DNA of 64,000 nt from Lasiosphaeris hirsuta. Its lineage: Eukaryota; Ascomycota; Sordariomycetes; Sordariales; Lasiosphaeriaceae. Numbering within the stretch: position 1 is the first letter of the stretch; the number at the start of each line of letters is the position of its first letter. The notes below the pieces were generated by a model that had not been told where the DNA came from, did no database searches, and saw only the letters and a program-made list of their open reading frames with translations. A program made the translations under genes and the position numbers. This document shows, piece after piece, positions 46,027 through 57,440 of this stretch. The stretch is taken from positions 3,658,001-3,722,000 of the forward strand of contig JAUKUA010000003.1 of NCBI GenBank assembly GCA_030549175.1, read 5' to 3'.

Positions 46027-46745
46027 TCCGGTTCAAGGGACCTCGGAAGCCGCCGCGCAAAATTGGGAACGAAGGTTATGGAAAGAAGGCTTTCTGGACC
46101 CGGGCATCTATCCGAATAAATTTTTATCCGGGGAGCTTGAGCGGAACTCGATATCACTAGACAAAGCCGGGAATCCAATGAGACTTGGACAGGGTGGGAT
46201 TAATCATTTCGATCTCGACAACTCGACGACGGCATCTAACCTTTCGTCCCTTGAAGCTCATTCCATCTGGAAGTTGTTGATCTACTCCAAACAGAGAGTG
46301 AGCACGCATTGGTTTCCCCAAATCTGGCATCGATACTGACCAAGTGTTAGAAGCTTGAGTTTCGAATGCAATACAGAGAGTTGCATTCCAGAACCAATGA
46401 CGGACACGATGCGTCTCGAAACAGAAACTACGTGTAGTAGAATTCTACTAAAAAGTAGAATTCTACTTTCAATAGTCTGATAGTCCAGGGTTCTTTGGGA
46501 GTTGCCAGGTGGTCAGACTAGCTTTGAGAGATGATATACGCCTTCTTTGCTAGTAGCTGCGATGATATAGAAAGTGGCGGAATTCTATCTTGTCTACTTG
46601 ACAAATCAGCCCTATCAAAAACTCTGCTCCTCAATAATTAGACCTTCTTAGTAGATCCACACAAAGGATACTAGCATCTTTAACTTTATGAACACGCACA
46701 TGGAACAAATGGCTTGCAATCCAACCTGCATGCACTAGAAACGCT
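46027..46745. other. Intergenic region between convergent CRP3 and DUF89 genes
   Basis: 3' flanks of both genes, containing the double palindrome at 46435-46468. No coding frame accepted. Confidence 0.5.
46435..46468. repeat. Two adjacent 16-base perfect palindromes
   Basis: TAGTAGAATTCTACTA at 46435-46450 and AAGTAGAATTCTACTT at 46453-46468 are each their own reverse complement. They share a 14-base core and are separated by two A. They could form hairpins or a tandem dimer-binding site. Confidence 0.9.
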
Positions 46746-48494
46746 TCAGGTACCCTTGGAAAAGGAGACAACAGCCCATTTGCCATTCCAAGCCCACTTC
46801 CTCGCGCCCGAATCTCCGCCTCCACCCTCTGTCTCCCGCAGTTTCTCGTCCTCGCCAGGCTTCAGACCCACCACAACATCAGCCTTGCATGTTCTGAGAG
46901 CCATGACGTTGATCCCGGACCCAGGCCCAAGCGGGCCGATAGCCGTCGTAAAGGCGGTTGTTGGGTCCCAGTTCGCCTGTTTCCAAAATATCAGCTTTTA
47001 ATTTCAAGCTTCCGTCAAGCAAGACGCAAATGCTAAGAAGAGAATGAACTTACATCGCCGACGAGCTTCCGGTAGTTCAGATCGCCCTTGAAGATAACCA
47101 GCTCACTCGCCTTGAGATCTTCAATCAACTCTGGATCCTCGTGGGGCAACCGCCAGAAGCTGCCCGGGTGAGTCCAAACCCGGTTTGATCTCATCCGCAA
47201 CTGGCCCTCGGCGTGGAAGCCGCTCCACTCCTGGAACAGGAAGGATAGCTCATCCACCTCCGTCTCTGACAATGGCTCTGGGGTCTTCCCTTGAAGTTCA
47301 TCATCCTCGGTTGGTGTCTCATAAAAGTGGCGCGGGTTGGCGAGTGCGTTGAGCAGCGATGCAAAATCGCTCGGCAGCACGTCCGAGACGAACCAGGGGA
47401 TCGACTTGGGATGCAGCACAACGGTCGTGGCTAAACCCACGGACAACAAGTATCCGGCCAAGATGAGGTCGACATAGAGCTCGAAGCCGGCGTTATCGAG
47501 CACAATGTCGACCTGGCGCTCTTTCTTGCCTGCCTTCTTCGCTGCCACCAGCAGATCATAGACAGCCGGCAGGTTGTTGATGAGAATGTTTTTCTCGGCT
47601 GCCTTGCGCGCCTCTGACCCCTGAAGTTTCTGAATATCCTCATATGTCAGGCTCGTCAATAGCGACAGGTCGGTCGCGTTACCCCAGAGACAGATCTCGC
47701 ACATCTCCATGAACAAGATGCGCTCAGCCTCCTCGTCGACTGGGGCGCCCCTGCTCTTGCCCTCGCGCAGTTGTGTAACGAGGTCCTTATACCGGGCGGC
47801 AAGCTCAATGACGGCGGGACGCGACGAAAGGAAAGTCTTGATCTTTTGGCGAGCAAAGACATCGTAGTTCCTCCAGTGGGTGGAGAGACTAAACGAAGTG
47901 CTGATTCGTCTACCTTGAACGGATTAGCACAGCACTTCAACCCCCCCGGGCCGGCGGTAGACTGCAGTGGGACTCACCGGAACAAGTAGCACTCGGAGTA
48001 CAACCAAGAGACATTCAGCCACGTAGGGTTGCCCAATTGCTCGAGCTCCCTGTTGTAAATGGCCACGTCGGGGTAGCCATCGTCTCGGATCGGCCTATCG
48101 CAGACTTCTGTCAACAACCTTGCCCATCATCGGCGCATCGAGAGTGTGGCTCTCTTGCAAAGACTGACTACACGTACGTCAACGCCCGATCGTGTTGCAC
48201 CTCATACTTGAGGTTGACGAGCTCGGCGACGATCTTCTTGCCCTCTTCGTGCTTTTCGGGGTCCTCGCTGGCGGAGACAGACCGGTAGGCATCATCGATT
48301 GCTTGTGTCTGTCACATTATTCCGGTTAGTGGTTTTGCCGCAGACAGCAAGACCCCCCCCCCCCCCCCCCGGTCTTGCATGCCCGGGAATGGTGTACTCA
48401 CAATGATGACGGGCCATCGTGTCCTTGCGGTGGGGTATGCGAACGACGTTGGGTCCGACGTCAGGTACGCGGCTGCAACAGCGGTCAGCTCCAT
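46746..48494 (-). CDS. ARMT1-like (DUF89) metal-dependent phosphatase / damage-control protein
   Basis: Exons (minus) 48494-48402, 48308-48178, 48094-47978, 47909-47054 and 46976-46746 give 475 residues. SDPTSFAYPTARTRWPVII opens the protein as in homologues. The catalytic block is VDIVLDNAGFELYVDL (Asp-Asn metal ligands). FKGDLNYRKLVGD supplies the later Asp, and the C-terminus contains LRTCKADVVVGLKPG and ends in WAVVSFSKGT. DUF89 family II/III proteins (yeast YMR027W, human ARMT1) are Co/Mn/Ni-dependent phosphatases that remove reactive sugar phosphates such as fructose-1-phosphate. A protein-glutamate methyltransferase activity was reported for ARMT1 and is debated. Intron 1 contains an 18-C run. 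An alternative 5' ATG (48631) gives a separate short frame rather than an N-terminal extension. Confidence 0.9.
48353..48370. repeat. Poly-C tract (18 C on +) inside the DUF89 gene intron 1
   Basis: Uninterrupted C run, which is 18 G in the transcript, between donor (48401) and acceptor (48309). Confidence 0.95.
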
Positions 48495-48983
48495 TTCTCT
48501 CAAGAAGCAGACGGGGGTAGGCTGCACGGTTTTTTGTTTCGTATTCCATGGCTATGGAATCTGATGCATATAGTTACCTCGTGTTCTTGATCAAGATATT
48601 GGGCAACAACACGGGTCGAGGGGTTTTGCATTTTGGCGGGGTAGCTTGGAGTTGGCGGGGTTAACGATCATGATGCAGGTCGCCCCACCGATCATCGGGC
48701 GTTTTTTTACGGCATTCGGAAGACGGGAGCCCTGCTATTTTAGGCTCAGCTGAGGTCACTTGTAGACACCTGAGAACGACTGTGGGCATATGTGTATTGT
48801 TTTCCCCTAACACTACCGCTTATCCCAACCCCAAACCTAGCCTGGATAGCCACTTCATGTAAAGCAAGTAAACTCCAAAGTGGTATCATACCCAGAAACC
48901 CCTTTTCAAAAACTCCTCATCACACGCTCGCGGCGTGGCTCGTTCGTTCGTAAAAGTCATAACAGACACTGACTGGTGCAGCG
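48495..48983. other. Intergenic region upstream of the DUF89 gene
   Basis: Promoter/leader of the DUF89 gene and 3' flank of the lipase. It holds one ATG-started 43-codon frame (48500-48631, minus) ending five bases before the DUF89 ATG. Confidence 0.5.
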
Positions 48984-51003
48984 TCAATATCCCCTGGCCG
49001 TGACAGCCCCAACCGCCAGCGTCTCAATCCTCCCGGCATACAGCCTCATAACGTGGCACACAGGATCGCCCCATATCACTTTGCGCAGTTGCTCGTCGGT
49101 CGCAACGTGCGCGACGACACCCTCGTTCAACCGCTCCTCAACCGTCTTCTTACCCTTTAGTCTCGCTTTGGGGTCGCCCGACCTCAACACCACTATGCGT
49201 CCCGCGCTGCTGAGCATCGCGGGTGGCACCTCCCAAACCGGCCCCGACGACTTTGATCTGCTGCTGCTTCCTGCGGAAGTCGACATTGACCTCGATGGCT
49301 TGGTCGATAACCTGCTGCTCGACTTTGAGGAGCCGAGCGAGGATTTGGACACTTTTTCTTTTGGCCCCTTGCTCTTGTTTCCAGTGCTGGTCGAAAGCGT
49401 GCTGGATGACGCCCTCCTGCCCGCTTCGCTAAGAGGTGCAGGTGCGGCAAACAACTCGAGAAGACTACGTACATATGCCGTATCTGCTCTTGCCACGGGG
49501 TCGCCCTCATTAATAAAGCTCAAGAACAAGCTCTTTCTCAGATGTGGCCGGCACTCGAAATCCTCTGGCTTCACCAGAGGCGTCACGCTCACCGGCGGTG
49601 TTCCAAATGTAACGCAATGGATGCGCTTGAAACGGCCCGTCAGGGTATTTAGTTCGCTCATCGCCGCTTTAGATGTTGCCAACATGTGGCTGTACAACAG
49701 AGCAGCAACCGCACCCCCGGCACTATGGCCAGTAATGAGCAGCGAGTAGGAGGATCTGCCGGGATCCTCCTCGAGCAGCTGTCGCAGGCGTCGCGCGACA
49801 GGCGCTACCATTTTGCGAGCCACGGTTAAGAAGCCAGAGTGACATAGATTGTTTGCGTCATCCTGCATGGGGTCAGAAATTGCCCATGGTAAACAGCAAG
49901 TGACAAAAACATACCAGAAAGCCAAAAGGAGACGTCGGGGCCACGTTGAGGTTAACAGCCCAGTCCATGAACGTGGCGGTTCCGCGGATAGCGAAAACGA
50001 TGGTGTTCATATAGTCCATTGGTACCGACTTGATGAACATAGCTTTCGACCCAGTTCGCCAATCCGCGTCGACATGTGCGTTTCTCTCGGCACCGGCCGG
50101 CTTTTCATATACACGCTCAGCATACTGGGCCGCAAGGCAAAGCAGTGGGTATGTAGGGATATATCTAACTCTAGTTAGCGGCTAGTTGACGAACATATAG
50201 AAACTAGATTCGTACAGTTTCAGGGGAGGAAGGTCCATAGGTAGCTTGGAGTTTGTATAGAGTTCAACCTTGGCAAAGACGCTCCCAGAGATGACCGAAG
50301 CGGCCACTGCTGTTGTCTGGCCCTTGGGGTGGTCTTTTGTCCTTGGCTTCTTACTCGTCGTCTTCAGGCTGGCGGACCCAACCGATGATGCTGACTGCGA
50401 GGAGGACTGCCCCGTTTGCCAGGCGAACAGATCTCTCTCATTTCCAACGTAGCGATCCTCGTCAATCAGCGTCATGACATCATTGAAGCGGTCCGAAATC
50501 TGGTCAACCAGGGCGGCACTTTGGTTGAGAAGCTGAGTCCCACAAACTTGAAGTTCATTGTCCAAGGACCTGATGATTTCGTTTCCCGGGCACATCTCCC
50601 TGGCCATGTCTAGCACAGACTCCAAGTTCAGCTTGGTGGGCGGCTCATTACTCGGCTGGGACCGCCCTGATTCCGACTGAGGAGGTGGAGGGCCAAGATA
50701 ATAGTGGTGCTGGTTTACAACGATAGGCGGCGGGTATGGGCTCTGTTGTTGGTAGGGCGGCGGTGGCTGCGCTGTATTCCATCGAGGAGGGGGAGGAGGC
50801 AGTAAACCGGCTGGCTGGAAAGGTACTTGAGGGTGGTAGGGGTCGCCGGGGTACCAGTTTTGTTGGGCCGGATGGTTTGGATGAGTCGGCGATGCTGGTA
50901 GTGGTGGCAATGGTTTGTGTTGCGGGGCTGCCCATCGTTGGTCTCTGGTTGTAAGAGTTGGTGAATCCTTCTTCACCTTCTTAGACCGACCGAAGAACCC
51001 CAT
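48984..51003 (-). CDS. Class 3 lipase-like alpha/beta hydrolase with proline-rich N-terminus
   Basis: Exons (minus) 51003-50216, 50164-49915 and 49862-48984 give 638 residues. It begins MGFFGRSKKVKK, an MG start that could be N-myristoylated. A Pro/Gln/Tyr-rich low-complexity region (about residues 25-120) and a helical segment follow. The hydrolase domain includes FAIRGTATFMDW (oxyanion region) and LLITGHSAGG with the nucleophile Ser393. INEGDPVARAD carries the likely catalytic Asp, and VCHVMRLY near the C-terminus the likely His. A long Ser/Lys-rich insertion sits between the last two. There is no signal peptide, so it is an intracellular or membrane-peripheral esterase rather than a secreted lipase. 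The substrate is unknown, probably neutral or monoacyl lipids. Intron 1 must use the acceptor at 50165; the next AG upstream would create an immediate stop. Confidence 0.88.
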
Positions 51004-52645
51004 GATGAAGCCAAGCTCCGATCGACATCGGCATAAACAGACTATCGGTTGAGGAGTTTAGGCGTAATCAGAGACGTGACGCCATGAATGGCCAGATAAT
51101 ATGGGAGAAGAGAAAAGAGTAAACAAAAGGGAGATGGCGGGTGAGCTAGGTGGAAAATGCTGGGCGTACATACACACAATGTACGAGTATGGCGAGACAA
51201 ACTCGAGGAAAGGGGAATCAGACGGACGCAAAAAGAGCGTCGGGGGCCGAGGCCAAGTTTAAGAGCACTGGCTCTGGGGGGGGGGCAGCAACCATGTGAG
51301 TCTCGGTCCTGGTTTGGGAGTCTGCTCGGTCTAGTGGACCCAACTCGAGGCGAGCGAGGACGGCGGGAGTGCCTTGCCGTTTCTGTGTCGAGAGCGCCCT
51401 GGCATCCCGGATGAGGGCCGTCTTGGAGCATCCTATTCGCTGGCGGTGAGGCTGCGCAGCCCCAATGATATCCCGCCCGGCGCCTCCTCCCAACCCACCT
51501 CGGGCGAGTGACGCAAACCACAGGCTGGGAGAGCTGGGCAGAGCTCGGGACACCCACCTTCAAGCCATATCAGGAGCAAGCTCATGCAAGTGGCAGTCAA
51601 CCACCCGGTATCCCAAGGGTGTGTACAGCTTGTACGTACCAGCAACAGGTGAGTGGGACGAAACAATGCGGGGATCGGGGACTTTTCAGCGCGGCGTGCA
51701 TGTGCGCTGTCGTCTCCCTTTGGGTACGGCCAGAAGTTCGCGAGTCCGGCTTCCAACCATCAAGTCCGATGACAAGATGGCCGTCTTCACTGGGGTCATT
51801 TGGGCCGCGACACTTGTGGATTCGTTGAACCTAACGGCATTGAGCTGTCAAAGTGGTGAGGATGCATTTCTAGTCCTCCACTCGCCAGAGTCATCACCCC
51901 GCGTTTGGTCCAGGGGCCACTGAGGCTCGCAGCGTGCGACGCATCTAGCAAGCCTTGCAAAAGACAGCTCAATGCCAATTTGGCAATCCAGCCTCTCGAC
52001 CGTTGTTCGAGTGGCTTCGGGGTCCCAACGGTGAATAAGGTACAAATGCAGGACTCGGCTGCCGGAGCCTATCAAGGGCAGCATCGTTGTCCAAAAGCTC
52101 TCCGATGAAACCCAGGGGACGAGAGTGCCACGACGGACGCCACTGGCGGAACCCAGGCGCGGAAGCCGCGTGCGCTTGCACTTGCACTTGGCATGGCTAG
52201 ATGCAGAATATTGTGGCGTAGAAGATTCGCTGCGATAATGAGAGGCAGAGAGAGGGGGTGGTGCAAAGACTGAAATAGAATGCATCGTCTGGGACTGTGT
52301 GCTGAAATCGCAGAAGCGAAAGATGGAAGTGGCAGTGGGGTCACGGCCTGCAGTGAGTCGTAGGCACCATGGGCCGCGGGGGTGCATCTGAGGTCATGGT
52401 ACGTACCCCTGTGGCGTCCGTGCCCAGAGTCGGGGCTGCAGGGCGCTTCACCTGGCGTGCTGGCGTGGAAGCGGAAGAAGCCAAAGAAGGCAAAGGGACT
52501 CGGACGGGTCCTGGCTAAACAATTTCGCGACATCTGGAACAAGACATTTCATGCAGACTGGCAAGAGCTCGACAACGACGACAAGTGGCCTGCTCTCCTC
52601 CAACACGCCGCTCGAGACGCTACTCGAGATGCATCCAGGGACGCC
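51004..52645. other. Divergent promoter region (lipase / FHIP)
   Basis: 1.6 kb between divergent genes. Open frames overlap on both strands (51042-51563, 51465-51923, 51848-52387) without family signatures. The last ~100 bases form the FHIP leader, with an upstream out-of-frame ATG at 52629. Confidence 0.45.
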
Positions 52646-55600
52646 ATGGACTTTGTGAGTTGCTCCCCGTTCCCCGCCCGACGCCGCCCCCAATTGTGAA
52701 AGACTGCCCGAACCTGCCCGAGGCTGCCCATTGCGCGCATGTCGTGACGCTGTCGTGGTGACGATGCTGACGATACGATCCCCTGCAGTGGTCGCGCCTC
52801 CTAGCTCACACGCCGCTGTCGTCGGCCAGCTCGCGCAAGGACTTTGCAAAGGATCCCGCCCGTCGCCTGCACCGCTTTGAGAAGGAGTACAGCCAGCTTC
52901 TGGTGAGCAGATCTTGTGCTCCCGTGCAGCCCCCCCCCCGGGCATCTCTAACCCCTTCCCGCGCAGCAAACCTGGCGAAACTCGTCCAACCTCGCCCACG
53001 ATGAGGAAGCCGCTGAGCATATCGAGATCCGCCTCCAGGAGCTCACTAGCCTCCTGAGCGACGAATCCCGCCGCCCATTGCCCCACCCCTGCATCTCTTT
53101 CGCTGCCGCCAAACAGGTCTACATCCCGGTAGCCAAGATCGCAACCAGCTCCTTCAGCGAATGGATCATCAAAGAAGCTGTGCTCTTCTTTGCGACCCTG
53201 GTAGAGAGCGAGGAGGAGGCATTCGTCGAAAACGACAACTTCTCGGCCAGCCTCACCAACCTGCTGGTGCGCATTACTGGCGCCAACAGCATCCGTTTGG
53301 GTGCCGACACCGAAGCCCGCGTCGTGGAGCTGGCCTTCAACATCACCACAAAGATCCGCCTCGATCCAGACATCTTACCTGCCTGGTTCAAGTCTCAGCA
53401 GAATAGCCCTCAGGAAGAGAGGCAGCTGGGCGACCATGAGAAATTCACAGGTCGAACGCAGAAGCAGGACTTCCCGCTGTTCTACCTGCTCATGGACTAT
53501 ATACATCACGATGGCAAGGTCGGCGACTTCGCTAGGACGGGCCTTCTCTATATTATCGAAGCAGCATCTAGCTCGGTCCCCCTCGAGCAATGGATCGTCG
53601 AAAGTGATTTGTCTACCCTCATGGCCACGGGCTTGGGCGCTCTGTATAGTCAACTGAGCCGAAAGCTTGTCATTGACCATCTGCCAGGCGAGCTCCCGCC
53701 AATTCTCGCCTTTTCTGACTATCAGCATCCAAAGTCCAACTACGAGGTTACCAGCTCATGCTCCTTTGAGTTCCAGTCTCATCTCGACACCTTCCTTTCT
53801 CATCTTCTTTTCTGGCAAGATGTTCTGAACCACTGTAAGTCGGTCGAGGTCAAGTCTACTCTTCTCGAGCATTTCCAAGTTATCTTTTTGCAGCAATTAT
53901 TGTGAGTCATTTCCCACCCCCGACATAACGAAGAGACCGTCTTGCTGACGTTTGAGCAGATACCCCTCGCTACTCGAGTCTTCGGATATTGACGGGGGCT
54001 CCTCGGTGGCTGTTTTGACATATCTTCGCCGAATTCTGGAGTCTGTCGACCACCCCGACATGATTAACCTCATTCTCCACTACTTGCTTGCCTTGCCAGA
54101 TATAGTTGCCTCGGTCCCCTCCAATTCGGGCGACGTCGTGAGTGCCGCTCGAAAGCGGAAGTCGCTAGACCTCGCTACGATGATGGCCTCCAAGGGCGAA
54201 GCTGCTGCAGACCCGTTGTTGTTCAACTTGGTTGATCTCATCCTCGCTTGTCTTCGGTCGCAGAGCCAACAAACCATATATGTCACGTTGCAGCTGGTTT
54301 CGGTGATCCTCAAGAGGCACCATCGATACGCAGTGATTACGCTTCTCTATACCGAGAGCGTCCTTGGTGCTTCCAGCTTTAGAACGACAGGGGCCCACCA
54401 GCAAGAGGTGGAATACATCATGTCACTGGCCGGAACCATAGGAGGTCAGGACAACTTTGACGAGATATACGACAACGTCCTCAAGGACACGCTGGTTCGA
54501 CTGGAGAATCATCCATGCTCCATTAAACTTGTTACACCAAAAACATCAACAAATAACCACAAGCTGCCCGCAATCCCCGATAGCCTACCGGGGGCTCCGA
54601 GGGATGTACGATCACACACCCTTCACCCAGATGACCCCTTGCTCAATATCGTCCTTGACCAACTCCAAACCTTCTTCCTCAACCCAATCGAAACCAACCT
54701 TTCCCTCACAGAAGCTATTTTTGACCTTGCCGTATGCGGTTTTATGCACCTCGAAGGCTGGTTCCTGCGGAGCCCACATAACTACATATACGAGGAAACC
54801 GACGAGCCCCCGCTGCCTGAGCCGCCCCTAGATCCAGAATCCCCAGAGTACATAGAGTACAAGCAGACTCAATCCATGCAAGAGTGCCGCCGCCGTCCAA
54901 AATGGACACAGTCCAACTTACCTCGCCTTCTCAGGCTTCTTCAAACCCTCTCCGACGAGGTTGCAGCATATAGGGAAATGATCCCGCGATTTGACGATTT
55001 GCTCCAACAGCGCCGAGAGGCATTCCAGATTGCCGACTCGGCGATGCCGGCCCCAGCCTCCCGGACTAAAACTCCTGGCTTTTCTCAGTCCCCAGTCAAA
55101 TCAGGTACGCCTATGATAGATCGCACGGTCGTTGATGAACGTCGAAACCCGTCCCGGGAACGGCCGTCGGGGCTCGAGGGCTTCGCGCAGCGCATTCTCT
55201 CCGAGTTGGGGACACCGAGCAGGTCAGGCAGCCCGCGAGGCAGGAAGGAACTAAACCGCAGCTCCTCGGACCGCTCCACACCAGTGAGCTACGACACACC
55301 TTTGCGAGGCCCCGGGGGGCTTACCAGGTCATATTCGCCTGTTAGCGTGGCAAGCGTTCCCAGCTCGTGGGACGGAAGGGGCGACGCGGTTTCCAATCAA
55401 GCAAAAGCGTTCCAGGCCATTGATCAGAGTATCCTAGCTAGACGCGTGAAGCTCCCAGTTGTCAAGGCTCCAGAGGGTAGCGCTCAAGTCGAACCGATCC
55501 CGCTACGCTTTGATAAGCAGCCGCCTACCGATATAGCAACGGATGGCGATGAAACAACCTCGAGGTCCGAAAGGGCTGCTGGCGGCGATGACGGCCAGAG

Positions 55601-55772
55601 CGAATCGGTTGCTCAGTCTGAGGACGGCAAAACCGATGCGTCAGTGGAGGAAAAGACAGTCTCAGTCTCCCACGTCCTGACCAATGTCATCATCTTGCAA
55701 TCTTTTATGTTTGAGCTGGCGAGCTTGGTGCAAGTACGGGCGGGGCTGTTTGACGAAGTTCGATTTACTTGA
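52646..55772 (+). CDS. fhipA: FHIP/RAI16-like subunit of the Fts-Hook-FHIP complex
   Basis: Exons 52646-52654, 52789-52902, 52967-53901 and 53960-55772 give 956 residues. The first coding exon holds only three codons (ATG GAC TTT), and splicing restores the family start MDFWSRLLAHTPL. An alpha-helical repeat domain follows (about residues 1-480), with YIPVAKIATSSFSEWIIKEA and DFPLFYLLMDYIHHDGKVGDFAR characteristic of FHIP/RAI16. The C-terminal half carries DEPPLPEPPLDPESPEY, Ser/Pro-rich disordered stretches and a conserved end ASLVQVRAGLFDEVRFT. In Aspergillus, FhipA binds Rab5 early endosomes. With HookA and Fts1 it recruits dynein and dynactin for long-range hyphal transport. Length and both ends match the family. 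Confidence 0.9.
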
Positions 55773-57440
55773 GCCAGTACGGCTATAGTTTACTCTTTGT
55801 GCTGGTGGATCGGCGGCGGTGGGTGACAGAGGCTGCAGGGCTTGCATTCCTCGGCGTCAGGGGGTCACCGGGGCATTCTCTGGTTTCTATCATAGAAATA
55901 ATTCACTGTTCAATCACTCGCAGCCTCTCTACCCCAAATAAGAAAAGAATGGCAACTTGGCAGCTACCCCTCAAGCAAGGACCAGTGTTTTCAGTTACCC
56001 ACCTACCTAGTCCCTAAGGTACACACGTCTTGGTTTAGACTGTTCACTTCTTATGGGATGCTGTGTTCTCGAAGATGCTCTACCTTGACAATCAGGTACT
56101 CTGAGTAAAGTACGCTAGAGAAGATAGAGCTGCTCATTCTTACGCGGATCAATGGGAGCCTAGGCAAGGTCAACGTAACAGTCATGTGTGAAAATCAGTA
56201 TCTCAACATGTATCACATCACAGGATCCCTCAATCTCTTCCTTGGCAGACTTCTGAGTGGCAAAGGTCGCCCGACAGAACACCAGGACGTAATATCTCCG
56301 AGACTTGCCGGGGTGTTGACATCTACTGAAGCAGTTGCCCTGGAACTAGTGCCTATACCTGATTGAAAAGTACCAAAACAAAAAAAAAAAAAAAAAAAAA
56401 AAAGGATACGAAAACCCGGGGAAGTGGGACAGGTTTTGCATCTGATTCACATGGCAGGAAGCCTCGGCATCTTGGCCCCTCGCTTGAGGTTGGAAGAGGC
56501 CGCTGTGTTGACATACCCCCGACAACCGACACTACGAGCCACGAGTCTGCGATTCTGTAAAAGACGGACTACGTACACTTTTGGCTCTCAAAGTAGAGCG
56601 AGTAGCCTTTGTCACGATACAAACCTGAATCAGACGAGAACGTGAGGTGCTCGTGATTCCTGCCTCGGGCTCTAGACATCTACTAGTTCTGCCTGATGGT
56701 GGGGAAGGATGATTGCCAAGTCGAACAACAGAAGCTGATGACTGAAAGATGCAGCACTATCTTGGAAGTGGAGTTGGCTTCCCCTGCGTCTGGACTCCTC
56801 GACCACCTCCCTCTTTGACGTAGCGCCGCAATGACCCGCAGCAAGCCCTTGCATTTTGCGGGGACCCCGGACTTTCTAGGGACAGCCAAGACATGATCAC
56901 GATTCCGAGAGGTGGTACTAATCTCCCTGAACGAACGAGTGGATTTACCAAACAAGTGAATCAGTTCAAAGGCATCGAAGAGGAGAGAAGCCAGGAACAA
57001 GGCACATGAGATGTATCCGTTTCCCTAGGTTTGCTTGGAAACCAAGGCGCAGCGTGGCCATGGACATGGAATATGACAGATGGCGCCTTAGTTTTTCTCA
57101 CGACCATAAATCTGTCTGTGCAAGAGTATACTTGCCGCCCGAACCGGACGCTTGAACGGTTGAGCGCAAATAATAATGTCATCATAACCTGAAAGGTCAA
57201 AACTTTTGCATTTGCCAAACGCTATCCAATAGTTCTCATTGTTGGAACGTTCCGTCATGATAGTCATCGATTTAAACCGAAGAATATTCAATCCGTTGAG
57301 GGCGGTGACTTAAAACCGGCAAAACAACAAGGGGGCCAGAAGATCAGCTCTGTGCAAAGCTACAGGCGTAAGGGCAGACAGAATCTAACCAAAAAACAAC
57401 AACACACATTCACCCGTTCAAGAGCTAAATACGGTAGTCT
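55773..57440. other. Intergenic region between convergent FHIP and AcrB genes
   Basis: 1.7 kb of 3' flanks with a 24-A run at 56380-56403 and no supported coding frame. Confidence 0.5.
56380..56403. repeat. Poly-A tract (24 A)
   Basis: Uninterrupted A run in the intergenic space 3' of FHIP. Confidence 0.95.

Noticed and set aside
45905..46339. 144-codon alternative 3' frame of CRP3 via the nearer acceptor (CCAG)
   Set aside because: Gives Arg/Ser-rich low-quality sequence; the acceptor after TCTCAG yields a coherent acidic tail and stop at 46026.
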